64,000 nt of DNA from RGIG3009 sp045630285 (GCA_045630285.1 JAZQSX010000016.1:5632-69631); one strand, 5' to 3'; shown: positions 25,410 to 34,129, counted from the first letter of the stretch. The notes: generated by a model from the letters alone, not told the origin. Translations and numbers: made by a program.

Positions 25410-26795
25410 TCAACCGATTTTCGGCAGGGAAGCGGCAGCCACCGACTGACCCACACGACGGATCTTCTCATCCGGCAGGTGCAGCTCCATGGCGGCGCAC
25501 TCGGGATACTCTTCGTTCAGCACGCGGTTGGCTTCGGCGATGATGAGGTCGCCGCCTTCGCCGGACATCACACGACCGAGCAGCAGCACGTCACCGATGT
25601 TGTAGTACATCGCATAGTAAGCCAGCGTATGGCCAAGATAGGTACCGATAGAGCGGTAGATGTTGCGCACATTCTCGCCGCCCTTGTTCATCTCAAGCTG
25701 AACGACCTTTAGCTTTTCGGCGGGAGAGAGGTTCTCATCCAGCTCGATGCCGGCACGGGGAGCCAGCTTGATAACGCTGTCCTGCGAGAAATACTTCACG
25801 CCGCAGCCCTTATCGCCGGACCACTCGTCCACCATCGCATCCTCCTGCAGGTCAACAGGGGCAAATGCCAGCTCGTTGAGCCAGCCGGTGATGTTGCCGT
25901 CGCCGTCGACGTAGCCGACCGCTTCAGAGGTACCCATAGCAATACCGAGAATGTTGTTCTTGTTCAGGCTCATGGCACCGGCCAGAGCGGTGACGTCACC
26001 GTCGTTGGCAACCTCGATCGGCACATCACCGATCTCAGCAGCAGCACGCAGGTAGATGTCCTTGACTTCCTTCTCGTAGCGATCCTCCGGCACCTTGATG
26101 AACAACGAAGCGACCATAGCACGGTTGTCCACATACACACCGGCGGAGGAGATGCCGATAGCATCGACACGGGGCATCTTGGACGCCGCAGAGCGGAAAG
26201 CCGCCAGAATGCCTTCATAGTGATAGGTGGGATCCTCATTGGTCTTGGGGAACCACACGACTTCTTCGGAATACACGGAGACACCGTCGATCACCGCAGA
26301 GACCTTACGGTCACTGCCGCCGGCATCGAAGCCGATGCGGCAACCGTCCAGATTACGGCCGACCGACTGGGCGGTGGATTTTTCTGCCGGGACCTCGGAG
26401 AGGGGCAGAGAAACAACCTCGAACGGACGCTCGTACACACGGGCCATAAAGGTGCTGTCGAATTCACGGGAGCCGCCCTTGCTGTACGCCGTGGCGATGG
26501 TGTTGGCGATAGTTTCGTCACCACAGATCATGACTTTGAAACCGCCGTAAGCCCACAGCAGCATCTTGACGGTGCGATCCACATACAGCGCATCCACCTT
26601 CTGCATCTCGGGTGTGCCGTGGATACGGAAACGGCGGACAGCCGTCTGTCCCTGGTTGCGCTCGACCGCAACAGCGATCTCCTTGCCGTTTGCTGCCGAT
26701 TTCTCATAATCACGGCAGAAAGCAGCCATCGGAATGAAGCCGGTATCCAGTACCGGCAAATTTTTTACGGAAACTTCCAGTCCATGTACGTTCAT
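25410..26795 (-). CDS. ROK-family protein (sugar kinase-like)
   Basis: 461 residues from the ATG at 26795. About 145 N-terminal residues of unknown fold precede the ATPase phosphate-1 motif GFDAGGSDRKVSAV. NDGDVTALAGAM and GIAMGTSEAVGYVD correspond to the ROK catalytic-Asp and phosphate-2 regions. The zinc motif CxCGxxGCxE of ordinary ROK kinases is absent, and the E-x-G-H sugar-binding motif is ELAF. There is no N-terminal helix-turn-helix, so it is not a NagC/XylR-type repressor. Kinase activity is therefore uncertain. A palindrome overlaps its promoter. Confidence 0.8.
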   Translation of the reverse strand: MNVHGLEVSVKNLPVLDTGFIPMAAFCRDYEKSAANGKEIAVAVERNQGQTAVRRFRIHGTPEMQKVDALYVDRTVKMLLWAYGGFKVMICGDETIANTIATAYSKGGSREFDSTFMARVYERPFEVVSLPLSEVPAEKSTAQSVGRNLDGCRIGFDAGGSDRKVSAVIDGVSVYSEEVVWFPKTNEDPTYHYEGILAAFRSAASKMPRVDAIGISSAGVYVDNRAMVASLFIKVPEDRYEKEVKDIYLRAAAEIGDVPIEVANDGDVTALAGAMSLNKNNILGIAMGTSEAVGYVDGDGNITGWLNELAFAPVDLQEDAMVDEWSGDKGCGVKYFSQDSVIKLAPRAGIELDENLSPAEKLKVVQLEMNKGGENVRNIYRSIGTYLGHTLAYYAMYYNIGDVLLLGRVMSGEGGDLIIAEANRVLNEEYPECAAMELHLPDEKIRRVGQSVAAASLPKIG

Positions 26796-26823
26796 TCTAC
26801 AAAAGACACCCTTTCCTATATGA

Positions 26824-26838
26824 TATAGTTTAACTATA
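26824..26838. promoter_or_regulatory. Palindromic operator-like site at the ROK promoter
   Basis: TATAGTTTAACTATA is a perfect 15-bp palindrome. On the minus strand it contains the probable -10 TATAGT (26838-26833) with TTGTTT 16 bp upstream. A repressor bound here would block the promoter. Confidence 0.45.
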
Positions 26839-26970
26839 CCAAGTTTGAAACGCAAAACAAAGGCATTATTGGGTGTAAAAGTTTCAATTTTCGGTATTTT
26901 TAGCATGGAAAAACCGTGCGTGACATATAGATGTGTCAGAAAACCATTGTTGAAAGGAATGACTGTTCAA

Positions 26971-27894
26971 ATGTGTGAATTCTATCCGGAGGGTATCCTG
27001 CTGAATACGCCGTCAAACCGACGCCGTACGGAGTCGCTGGCGGCGCTTACCGAGGCGGTGATCGCCGAAGAAGTAGTCGAGGCTCGGGCGGTGTTGTGCG
27101 ACAGTGAGCACAATCTTCACGTGGAACTGCCGTGTATGTCGGGCATCATTCGCCGTGAGGAGGGGGCGCTTGGTATCGCCGAGGGGACGACACGGGACAT
27201 TGCGCTGATCTCCCGTGTGAGCAAGCCCGTCAGCTTTATTGTTACGGGCTTTGAATACACACCCGACGGCGAGCGGCGTGCGGTGTGCTCACGGCGGGCG
27301 GCACAGCAAAAATGTCGGGATACGTACCTTGCGCATTGTCGCCCGGGTGACGTGATCGCCGCACGGGTGACACGGCTGGAAAGCTTTGGTGCTTTTTGTG
27401 ATATTGGCTGCGGTATACCGGCACTGTTGCCGATTGCCAGCATTTCGGTCAGCCGCATTTCACATCCCGCTGACCGCTTGTTCGTGGGTATGGATATTCA
27501 CTGCGTGATCAGCTCGGTGGAAGGCAGCCGTATTTGTCTGTCACAGCGGGAATTGCTGGGCACATGGGAGGAAAATGCGGCGCTGTTCACCCAAGGGGAG
27601 ACCGTGGCCGGTATCGTGCGATCGGTGGAGGATTACGGCGTGTTCATTGAACTGACTCCCAATTTGGCGGGGCTCGCCGAACCACGGGAGGGCGTGCGTG
27701 TGGGACAGTATGCGGGAGTATATATCAAAAATATTCTTGCAGAAAAAATGAAGCTGAAGCTGGTATTGATCGATGCACAGGATTCGGTGGATTTGCCGCC
27801 GCCGTTGAAATATTTCATTACCGAGGGACACATTGACCGTTGGCAGTATTCTCCCGACAACTGCCACAAAATGATTGAAACGGTGTTTGGATAA
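26971..27894 (+). CDS. S1 RNA-binding-domain protein (ribosomal S1-like)
   Basis: 307 residues from the ATG at 26971; AAAGGA is 12 bases upstream and directly abuts an earlier ATG (26959), which is therefore unlikely. Two OB-fold S1 motifs are visible: PGDVIAARVTRLESFGAFCDIGCGIPALLP (about residues 127-156) and GETVAGIVRSVEDYGVFIELTPNLAGLAEP (about 210-240). A further degenerate repeat lies between. It is shorter than true RpsA and resembles the small S1-like proteins of clostridia, possibly acting in translation or RNA turnover. Confidence 0.8.
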   Translation: MCEFYPEGILLNTPSNRRRTESLAALTEAVIAEEVVEARAVLCDSEHNLHVELPCMSGIIRREEGALGIAEGTTRDIALISRVSKPVSFIVTGFEYTPDGERRAVCSRRAAQQKCRDTYLAHCRPGDVIAARVTRLESFGAFCDIGCGIPALLPIASISVSRISHPADRLFVGMDIHCVISSVEGSRICLSQRELLGTWEENAALFTQGETVAGIVRSVEDYGVFIELTPNLAGLAEPREGVRVGQYAGVYIKNILAEKMKLKLVLIDAQDSVDLPPPLKYFITEGHIDRWQYSPDNCHKMIETVFG

Positions 27895-27900
27895 GAAGAA

Positions 27901-27930
27901 AAGCAGAGCGAATGCTCTGCTTTTTGTTTT
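27901..27930 (+). terminator. Intrinsic terminator
   Basis: AAGCAGAGC pairs with GCTCTGCTT around GAAT, followed by TTTGTTTT. Confidence 0.85.
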
Positions 27931-27933
27931 AGG

Positions 27934-27962
27934 TTGAAAAAATCAGCAACACGTGTTAAAAT
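27934..27962 (+). promoter_or_regulatory. Sigma-A promoter of the PHP phosphatase gene
   Basis: TTGAAA (27934-27939), a 17-bp spacer and TAAAAT (27957-27962) lie directly behind the terminator. Confidence 0.7.
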
Positions 27963-28001
27963 CACAGTGATGTGTCGAGACTTGTCAAAGGAAGGATCGT
28001 T

Positions 28002-28775
28002 ATGGATTACAATTTCCATACGCATACGTGGCGTTGCTCGCACGCAACGGGAACGGAAGAGGAGTATCTGGTTCGTGCGATCGAAAACGGTATTCGCTAT
28101 ATGGGATTCAGTGACCACATACCGTTCCGCTGTCCGGACGGGTATGAGTCTGTTTCGGTGCGTGTTCCCGTCGATCAAGCGGAGGACTACTGTCGGGATC
28201 TGCGTCGGTTGCGTGAAAAATACAAAGATCAGGTGGAGCTGTATATTGGGTTTGAATCCGAATACTATCCGGAGCAGTTTGCGGCGATGCTGGATGATGC
28301 GAAGCGTTGGGGCGCTGAGTATTTGATCCTGGGACAGCACTACACGAAGCCGGAACACCCAAACGGAAAACATGCTAACACGGCAACGGCGGACGTGGAC
28401 GAGCTGAAGTGCTATGCGCAGTCGCTGATCGCCGCTATGGAGACGGGCGTGTTTACCTATGTGGCGCATCCGGATGTTCTTCGCTTCACGGGTGATGAAG
28501 CCGTGTATTGTGACGTGATGCGTGAGGTGTGCGTGGCGTCTCGCTTACACAACGTGCCGTTGGAGCTTAATTTTTACGGAATTCGGGATCATCGGCATTA
28601 TCCCAGAGAGAGCTTTTGGAAAATGGCAGGCGAGGAGCATTCCCCCGTTACCTTTGGCTTTGACTCGCATGACGTGCGCAGTGCCTACGACGGCGAATCG
28701 TTACTGACGGCACAGCAGCTGGTGGAAGCGTATCATCTCAACTATATTGGAAAACCGCAGATCATTTTCATTTAA
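28002..28775 (+). CDS. PHP-domain histidinol-phosphatase
   Basis: 257 residues from the ATG at 28002, with AAAGGAAGGA upstream. PHP metal ligands are seen in NFHTHTWRCSHA (motif 1), GFSDHIP, GFESEYYPE, GQHYTK and FTYVAHPDVLRF, ending with GFDSHDV. This is the HisK/HisJ type that dephosphorylates histidinol phosphate in the cytosol. No other his gene is near, so a different phosphomonoester is possible. Confidence 0.85.
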   Translation: MDYNFHTHTWRCSHATGTEEEYLVRAIENGIRYMGFSDHIPFRCPDGYESVSVRVPVDQAEDYCRDLRRLREKYKDQVELYIGFESEYYPEQFAAMLDDAKRWGAEYLILGQHYTKPEHPNGKHANTATADVDELKCYAQSLIAAMETGVFTYVAHPDVLRFTGDEAVYCDVMREVCVASRLHNVPLELNFYGIRDHRHYPRESFWKMAGEEHSPVTFGFDSHDVRSAYDGESLLTAQQLVEAYHLNYIGKPQIIFI

Positions 28776-28805
28776 GGCAAAAAGAATAAAGCAACTAAAA
28801 ACCGT

Positions 28806-28836
28806 AAGGCATCCGCAAACAGTTTGCGGATGCCTT
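28806..28836. terminator. Intrinsic terminator, bidirectional
   Basis: A 15-bp stem (28806-28820 with 28822-28836) with a very tight apex, T-rich on both sides. It lies between the convergent PHP phosphatase and ygiQ genes. Confidence 0.85.
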
Positions 28837-28844
28837 GTTATTTG

Positions 28845-30707
28845 TTATCGCCTTTTCGGTTTTGGCTTCGGTTTTCCACGGGTGGGTTTTTGCAGGGGCT
28901 TTTTGGCAACGGCAGGGGCGGGGACAAGACAGTGCTTGCCGCTTCCGATGAGATCGGTACGTCCTGCACGGCGCAAAGCATCCAGCACCAGCGCACGGTT
29001 TTCGGGACGGAAATACTGAAGCAACGCCCGCTGCTGCGCCTTTTCCTGCGGCGTGCGCGGTACGTAGACCGTTTCCATAGTATAGGGGTCCAGTCCCGTG
29101 TAGAACATACAGGTCGACACCGTGCCGGGGGTGGGATAGAAGTCCTGCACCTGCTCGGGATGCAGCTTTTCACGCTTCAGGAATAACGCAAGCTCGATCG
29201 CATCTGACAAGGTGCTGCCGGGGTGCGAGGACATCAGGTAGGGGACGAGGAACTGCTTCTTTCCTGCTGCCTGGGTCAGCTCGTAGAAGCGTTTCTTGAA
29301 GCGCTCGTAGACCTCGACCGACGGCTTGCCCATACGCTTCAGCACCGCATTGGAGCAGTGCTCGGGAGCGACCTTAAGCTGACCGCTGACGTGGTGCTGT
29401 ACCAGTTCACGGAAGAAGGATTCATCCTTGTCATAGATTAGATAATCAAAACGGATACCCGAACGGATAAACACCTTTTTCACCTTGGGAAGCGCCCGCA
29501 GCTTGCGCAGTAAGGCGAGATAATCGCTGTGATCCACACGGACGGCGGGGCATTTCTCCGGTGCCAGGCATTTGCGATCGGCGCAGACGCCGGCGGTGAG
29601 TTGCTTTTCGCACGACGGAAAACGGAAATTGGCGGTCGGGCCGCCGATGTCGTGGATATAGCCCTTGAAATCGGGCATTTCCGTGATCAGCTTCGCCTCT
29701 GCCAGCACCGACTCGTGGCTGCGGCTGGCGATCTGCCGTCCCTGATGATAGGCGAGCGAACAGAAGTTGCACGCACCGATACAGCCACGGTTGTGGATGA
29801 TCGAGAACTTGACCTCCTCGATGCCCGGCACACCGCCGTCCGCTTCGTAGGAGGGATGATAATCACGCATAAAAGACAGAGCGTACACCGCATCCATTTC
29901 CTCGGTGGTGAGTGGCGTGTGCGGCGGGTTTTGAATGACGATACGGTCGCCGTGACGCTGAATGACCACCTTGCCACGGACGGGATCGTGCTCCTGCTGC
30001 TGGATACGGCAGGACTCGGCATACCGCCGCTTTCCCTGCTCAGTGGGCTCGCTGACCGCTTCGTAACTCGGGCATTCCTTGACGGGCCCCGGCCGATACT
30101 CCGTGGTACGAACGGCGTAGCAGGTGCCTTTGATATCCGTCAGCTCGGAGACGGCGGCGCCGTCACGCAGGCGGTCGGCGATCTCAACGATATGCTTTTC
30201 ACCCATACCGTACATCAGCAGATCGGCACCCGAATCAAGCAGAATGGAGGGACGAACACGATCGTCCCAATAATCGTAATGGGCGAAGCGGCGCAACGAG
30301 GCCTCCACACCGCCAATGGCAATCGGCGACGTGGGGAACAGGCGGCGCACCGCTTTGGCGTAGACGATGGTGGCACGGTCGGGACGCACACCTGCACGTC
30401 CGCCGGGGGTATAGGCGTCCTCACTGCGACGCTTTTTGGCGGCGGTGTAGTGGGCGACCATGGAATCGATGTTTCCGCCGTTGATGAAAAAGCCGTAGCG
30501 TGGCGTACCGAAGCGACGGTAGTCGGCATCAGACTGCGGCTGAGGCACGATGCAGATCCGGTATCCCGCATGCTCCAACACACGGGAGATGATCGCCGTG
30601 CCGAACGAGGGGTGGTCCACGTAAGCGTCACCTGTCACGATCACGAAGTCGGGATACTCCCAACCGTAATCAAGCATCTCTTGTTTGGTGATCGGCAAAA
30701 ACGGCAC
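28845..30707 (-). CDS. YgiQ-family radical SAM protein
   Basis: 620 residues from GTG at 30707, with AAAGGAGGG upstream. The N-terminal cobalamin-binding-like domain (FVIVTGDAYVDHPSFG) is followed by the radical SAM cysteines in GCIGACNFCS (C-x3-C-x2-C). The C-terminal region has KVAPEHCSNAVL and the FYPTPGTVSTCMFYTGLDP signature of the UPF0313/YgiQ family. The substrate of the family is unknown. The last 25 residues are Lys/Pro/Arg-rich, which would suit nucleic acid contact. Confidence 0.92.
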   Translation of the reverse strand: MPFLPITKQEMLDYGWEYPDFVIVTGDAYVDHPSFGTAIISRVLEHAGYRICIVPQPQSDADYRRFGTPRYGFFINGGNIDSMVAHYTAAKKRRSEDAYTPGGRAGVRPDRATIVYAKAVRRLFPTSPIAIGGVEASLRRFAHYDYWDDRVRPSILLDSGADLLMYGMGEKHIVEIADRLRDGAAVSELTDIKGTCYAVRTTEYRPGPVKECPSYEAVSEPTEQGKRRYAESCRIQQQEHDPVRGKVVIQRHGDRIVIQNPPHTPLTTEEMDAVYALSFMRDYHPSYEADGGVPGIEEVKFSIIHNRGCIGACNFCSLAYHQGRQIASRSHESVLAEAKLITEMPDFKGYIHDIGGPTANFRFPSCEKQLTAGVCADRKCLAPEKCPAVRVDHSDYLALLRKLRALPKVKKVFIRSGIRFDYLIYDKDESFFRELVQHHVSGQLKVAPEHCSNAVLKRMGKPSVEVYERFKKRFYELTQAAGKKQFLVPYLMSSHPGSTLSDAIELALFLKREKLHPEQVQDFYPTPGTVSTCMFYTGLDPYTMETVYVPRTPQEKAQQRALLQYFRPENRALVLDALRRAGRTDLIGSGKHCLVPAPAVAKKPLQKPTRGKPKPKPKRR

Positions 30708-30743
30708 GACAGCGCCCTCCTTTCCTTAAAATTACTGGATTGA

Positions 30744-30779
30744 AAAGGCCACATTTGTCTTCCGACAAATGTGGCCTTT
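30744..30779 (-). terminator. Intrinsic terminator of the tRNA-Arg transcript
   Basis: A perfect 16-bp stem (30744-30759 with 30764-30779) with a 4-base loop lies 7 bases downstream of the tRNA on the minus strand and is followed by TTTTC. Confidence 0.85.
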
Positions 30780-30786
30780 CGTTGTG

Positions 30787-30863
30787 TGGCCCGCCCGGAG
30801 GGATTCGAACCCCCGGCCTTTGGAATCGGAATCCACTGCGATATCCAGCTTCGCCACGGGCGG
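30787..30863 (-). tRNA. tRNA-Arg (anticodon CCG), CCA encoded
   Basis: 77 bases on the minus strand. The acceptor stem CCGCCCG/CGGGCGG is perfect, the discriminator is G and the 3' CCA is encoded. The D arm contains AAGCTGGATA. The anticodon loop is TTCCGAT between a GTGGA/TCCAA stem with one end mismatch, giving anticodon CCG (reads CGG). The T arm has GGTTCGAATCC. It is preceded by its own promoter and followed by a terminator, so it is a monocistronic tRNA gene. Confidence 0.95.
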
Positions 30864-30878
30864 ATGTGAGCCTTTGTT

Positions 30879-30907
30879 ATTTTACACTCTTTTGCGTGAT
30901 TTTGCAA
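30879..30907 (-). promoter_or_regulatory. Sigma-A promoter of tRNA-Arg
   Basis: On the minus strand TTGCAA (30907-30902), a 17-bp spacer and TAAAAT (30884-30879) end 16 bases before the mature tRNA 5' end. Confidence 0.75.
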
Positions 30908-30968
30908 GACCTAATTCGCAAAAAACTCCCAATCGACACACTTCGTCGCAGAAATCCCTTGTTTTCCC

Positions 30969-30998
30969 TTGCTATTTGCCGTGTGAGTTTGGTATAAT
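30969..30998 (+). promoter_or_regulatory. Sigma-A promoter of glgB
   Basis: TTGCTA (30969-30974), an 18-bp spacer and a perfect TATAAT (30993-30998), then AGGGGAGG before the ATG. Confidence 0.75.
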
Positions 30999-31027
30999 AA
31001 CAGTAATATGACAGGGGAGGGCGAAAA

Positions 31028-33022
31028 ATGGCTAACAAAGCGGCAGAAAATATCGTGAAGATCGATCCGTATCTGGAACCGTATGTGAGCGACATCGCCC
31101 TGCGTTATGAACTGTATGAGGCGAAGAAGCGGGAACTGGTGGGCAACGGCAGTCTTGTGGAGTTTGCCAACGGTCATCGTTATTTCGGTATTCACCGCAC
31201 CGCCGACGGTTGGGTCTACCGTGAGTGGGCTCCCGCCGCCGAGGCGATGTATTTTACCGGTGATTTCAACGGGTGGGACACCACTGCTTGCCCGATGACA
31301 CGGCTGGATAACGGCGTGTTTGAGGTGCAATTATCGGGGAAACACGCTTTGAAACACGGGCAAAAGATACAGGCGATCGTTATGCACGAGGGACAAATGC
31401 TTCGCCGTATTCCGCTGTATGCCACCCGCGTGGTGCAGGACCCGGAGATGTTTTGGTGGTGCGCCGAGGTGGAGGATACCCCCGCGTTCCCTTGGACGGA
31501 TGCTGAGTTTACACCGGCACAGCCCCCGTTTGTGTATGAGTGTCATATCGGCATGGCGGGGGAAGAGGGCCGTGTCAGCACCTACGATGAATTCCGTCAA
31601 AACATGTTGCCACGTATTAAAAAATTGGGTTACAACACGATCCAGATCATGGCGATCATGGAGCATCCGTATTATGGCTCGTTTGGATATCAGGTATCGA
31701 ATTTCTTTGCCGCCTCGTCACGTTACGGCAACAGCAAGGCACTGAAACGCCTGATCAATACTGCCCACCGTATGGGAATAGCGGTTTTGCTGGACGTGGT
31801 GCATTCCCACGCCGTGCGCAACACCGCCGAGGGCATCAACGAGTTTGACGGTACCGTGTATCAGTTTTTCCACGAGGGCGAGCGTGGTGAGCACAGCGCC
31901 TGGGGCACCAAGCTCTTCAATTACGGCAAAAACGAGGTGCTGCATTTCCTCTTATCCAACCTCAAATACTGGATGGAGGAGTTCCATTTTGACGGCTTCC
32001 GCTTTGACGGCGTGACCTCGATGATCTATCACGATCACGGTCTCGGCAGTGCGTTTACCGATTATAGCTTGTATTTTTCGCTGAACACCGATACCGAGGC
32101 GATCACGTATCTGCAGCTTGCCAACGAGCTCGTGCATGCGTTGAATCCCCGTGCGGTGACGGTGGCGGAGGACATGTCGGGTATGCCGGGTATGTGCTTA
32201 CCGATTGCCGACGGCGGCATCGGGTTTGATTATCGGCTGTCCATGGGCGTACCGGATCTGTGGATTAAGTTTCTCAAGGAGTATACCGACGAGAAATGGG
32301 ATATGGGAAAGCTGTGGTATGAGCTGACGACCCGCCGCCCACAGGAGAAAAATATCGGTTACTGCGAGTCGCACGATCAGGCGCTGGTGGGGGACAAAAC
32401 CATTATGTTCCGCCTCTGCGATGCGGAAATGTACACCCACATGAGTAAGTTCACACCGAGCGCCGTCATTGACCGTGGCATGGCGCTTCATAAGATGATC
32501 CGCCTACTTACCGCCTCGCTGGCGGGGGACGGGTATCTCAACTTTATGGGGAACGAATTCGGGCATCCCGAGTGGATCGATTTTCCTCGTGAGGGCAACG
32601 GCTGGAGCTATCATTACTGCCGCCGGCAGTGGAGCCTTGCGGACGATCCCAATCTGCGTTACAGTGCGCTGAACGCTTTTGACAAGGCCATGGTGGCGTT
32701 GCTGAAGGTGCCCGGCTTGCTATCCGATACGGCGGTCAACCGTTGGACGCACGAGGCGGACAAGGTGCTTGTGTATACCAAGGGCGACCTGGTGTTTGTA
32801 TTCAATTTTCATCCGTCAAAATCCTTTGAGGGGTACTATGTGCCGGTTGGGGATGCCGGACGGTATAAGGTGGTGCTGTCCACCGACGAGGAACGTTTTG
32901 GCGGCTTCGGACGTGTGGACACGGCACATCGGTACAAGGCGTTCCAAACGGCGGAATGCGGCTTTGCGTTCCCGTGCTATCTCCCGTGCCGTACGGCGAT
33001 CGTGCTGAAGCGAATAGGATAA
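31028..33022 (+). CDS. glgB: 1,4-alpha-glucan branching enzyme, eukaryote-like GH13_8 type
   Basis: 664 residues. An N-terminal CBM48-like domain (YREWAPAAEAMYFTGDFNGWD) is followed by the GH13 barrel. The motifs are LLDVVHSHA (region I), GFRFDGVTSMIYHDHG (region II with the Asp nucleophile), VTVAEDMSGMPG (region III, Glu acid/base) and YCESHDQALVGDK (region IV). Region II and the domain order match the eukaryotic/GH13_8 subfamily rather than the usual bacterial GH13_9. The enzyme makes alpha-1,6 branches in glycogen. No other glg gene is in the window, and it has its own promoter and terminator. Confidence 0.92.
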   Translation: MANKAAENIVKIDPYLEPYVSDIALRYELYEAKKRELVGNGSLVEFANGHRYFGIHRTADGWVYREWAPAAEAMYFTGDFNGWDTTACPMTRLDNGVFEVQLSGKHALKHGQKIQAIVMHEGQMLRRIPLYATRVVQDPEMFWWCAEVEDTPAFPWTDAEFTPAQPPFVYECHIGMAGEEGRVSTYDEFRQNMLPRIKKLGYNTIQIMAIMEHPYYGSFGYQVSNFFAASSRYGNSKALKRLINTAHRMGIAVLLDVVHSHAVRNTAEGINEFDGTVYQFFHEGERGEHSAWGTKLFNYGKNEVLHFLLSNLKYWMEEFHFDGFRFDGVTSMIYHDHGLGSAFTDYSLYFSLNTDTEAITYLQLANELVHALNPRAVTVAEDMSGMPGMCLPIADGGIGFDYRLSMGVPDLWIKFLKEYTDEKWDMGKLWYELTTRRPQEKNIGYCESHDQALVGDKTIMFRLCDAEMYTHMSKFTPSAVIDRGMALHKMIRLLTASLAGDGYLNFMGNEFGHPEWIDFPREGNGWSYHYCRRQWSLADDPNLRYSALNAFDKAMVALLKVPGLLSDTAVNRWTHEADKVLVYTKGDLVFVFNFHPSKSFEGYYVPVGDAGRYKVVLSTDEERFGGFGRVDTAHRYKAFQTAECGFAFPCYLPCRTAIVLKRIG

Positions 33023-33025
33023 AAA

Positions 33026-33058
33026 ACGAGCAGGGCAAAGCCCTGCTCGTCGTTTTTT
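33026..33058 (+). terminator. Intrinsic terminator after glgB
   Basis: An 11-bp stem ACGAGCAGGGC/GCCCTGCTCGT with an AAA loop, then CGTTTTTT. Confidence 0.9.
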
Positions 33059-33080
33059 GGAGGATCTTGCATAGAAAAAT

Positions 33081-33120
33081 GTCATACTATGACATACCAC
33101 TTCGGTCAAAAATAGTGGTA
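33081..33120. repeat. Two inverted repeats between glgB and the AraC gene
   Basis: GTCATACTATGAC (33081-33093) is a perfect 13-bp palindrome. TACCACT (33095-33101) pairs with AGTGGTA (33114-33120) around a 12-base loop. Neither has a T-run, so termination for the AraC gene is uncertain; they could be protein sites or a weak hairpin. Confidence 0.4.
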
Positions 33121-33133
33121 TAGTGAGAATGAG

Positions 33134-34009
33134 TCAAATGTGCGCTCGGTTTTTGTACTCGGTGGGGGTCATACCGCATTCCTGCTTGAAGACACGGGAA
33201 AAGTATTGCGGGTCGTCAAAGGCGAGTCGTGCTGCAATTTGAGCGAAATTCAGATTGCTTTCCCGAATCAACTGCTTCGCTCGTTTGATCTTTTGCTTCC
33301 GTGCAAAAGCGGCGATACTGTCGCCGGTGTGTTCACGGAACAAACGGCTCAAAAAGCTCTTGCTGTACCCGAACGCCTGACAGACGTCCTCCACACGTAC
33401 CGTTTCTTCGGCGCGGGCGGTGATATACAACTTCATAGCGGCAACCAACGGTGTTTCCTGAACGTCCATGGACGGCGTGCGGTTGGCGCCGCATTGACTG
33501 GTAATGGAGCGGAGCAGCAGAATGAGCAGCTGCTCCAGATACGATTTGATCAGCTGTTCACCGCCGAGTGGTGCGTTCGGCTTGCGGTGCAGGCGGCGCA
33601 GGGTCGTGTCATTTTTCGGAATGATGTAAGTAGACTCTGCTTCGGTGATAATAGAGGTTAGATAGCTTTTGTGAATGCGATCGAGGCGGGTGCGGTAGTG
33701 CTCAAAATGCTCCATAGCAAGCGACGGCGACACAAACGAGATGACAAAAAAGTTGGGAGCGGAATCCACCGCACGAATGGAATGGAACTCGTTGGGACGA
33801 TGGAATATCACCTCGCCCTGTGACAGCGTAAACTCACGGTCGTCGCAGCGTACGGCAACACACCCTTTGTCAACATATACCATTTCCCAAAAATCGTGGC
33901 TTTCCCCGTGAAACACGAAGCTTGGTCCAAATTCGTAATAATGAATGGTGACGATCTTGCTGACGTCTACCACCGTTTTCGGGCGGGTTTTAATATAGTC
34001 ATTCTTCAT
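33134..34009 (-). CDS. AraC-family transcriptional regulator
   Basis: 291 residues. An N-terminal cupin-like sensing domain (FGPSFVFHGESHDFWEMVYVD region) precedes two C-terminal helix-turn-helix motifs: VEDVCQAFGYSKSFLSRLF and FAQIAARLAFDDPQYFSRVF, ending GMTPTEYKN. Such proteins usually activate sugar-utilisation genes on binding a sugar. It is divergent from the isomerase/oxidoreductase operon and the space between them holds two direct half-sites 21 bp apart, so this operon is its likely target. Confidence 0.9.
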   Translation of the reverse strand: MKNDYIKTRPKTVVDVSKIVTIHYYEFGPSFVFHGESHDFWEMVYVDKGCVAVRCDDREFTLSQGEVIFHRPNEFHSIRAVDSAPNFFVISFVSPSLAMEHFEHYRTRLDRIHKSYLTSIITEAESTYIIPKNDTTLRRLHRKPNAPLGGEQLIKSYLEQLLILLLRSITSQCGANRTPSMDVQETPLVAAMKLYITARAEETVRVEDVCQAFGYSKSFLSRLFREHTGDSIAAFARKQKIKRAKQLIRESNLNFAQIAARLAFDDPQYFSRVFKQECGMTPTEYKNRAHI

Positions 34010-34026
34010 GGCTGCTCACCTGCTTT

Positions 34027-34061
34027 GTGTACAAAAGTGAACATATCGTGGACAAAAATCA
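34027..34061. promoter_or_regulatory. Direct-repeat operator for the AraC-type regulator
   Basis: GTGTACAAAAGTGA (34027-34040) and GTGGACAAAAATCA (34048-34061) share GTGnACAAAAnTnA and start exactly 21 bp apart, two helical turns. This is the usual layout for AraC dimers. The second half-site ends 3 bp before a poor -35 (GTTCAA, 34064-34069) with TACAAT at 34086-34091, as expected for an activator-dependent promoter. Confidence 0.6.
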
Positions 34062-34129
34062 CTGTTCAAAAATACACGATACCGCTACAATAATAGCAGA
34101 TAACCAAAAAAAGTCAAGGGGGTTTTGCT

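Noticed and set aside
29529..30743. A 404-codon open frame antisense to the YgiQ gene
   Set aside because: No domain recognised; lies wholly within a well supported radical SAM gene and its terminator.
30864..31027. A second tRNA or small RNA beside tRNA-Arg
   Set aside because: The interval is filled by the two divergent promoters and the glgB leader; no further cloverleaf could be folded.
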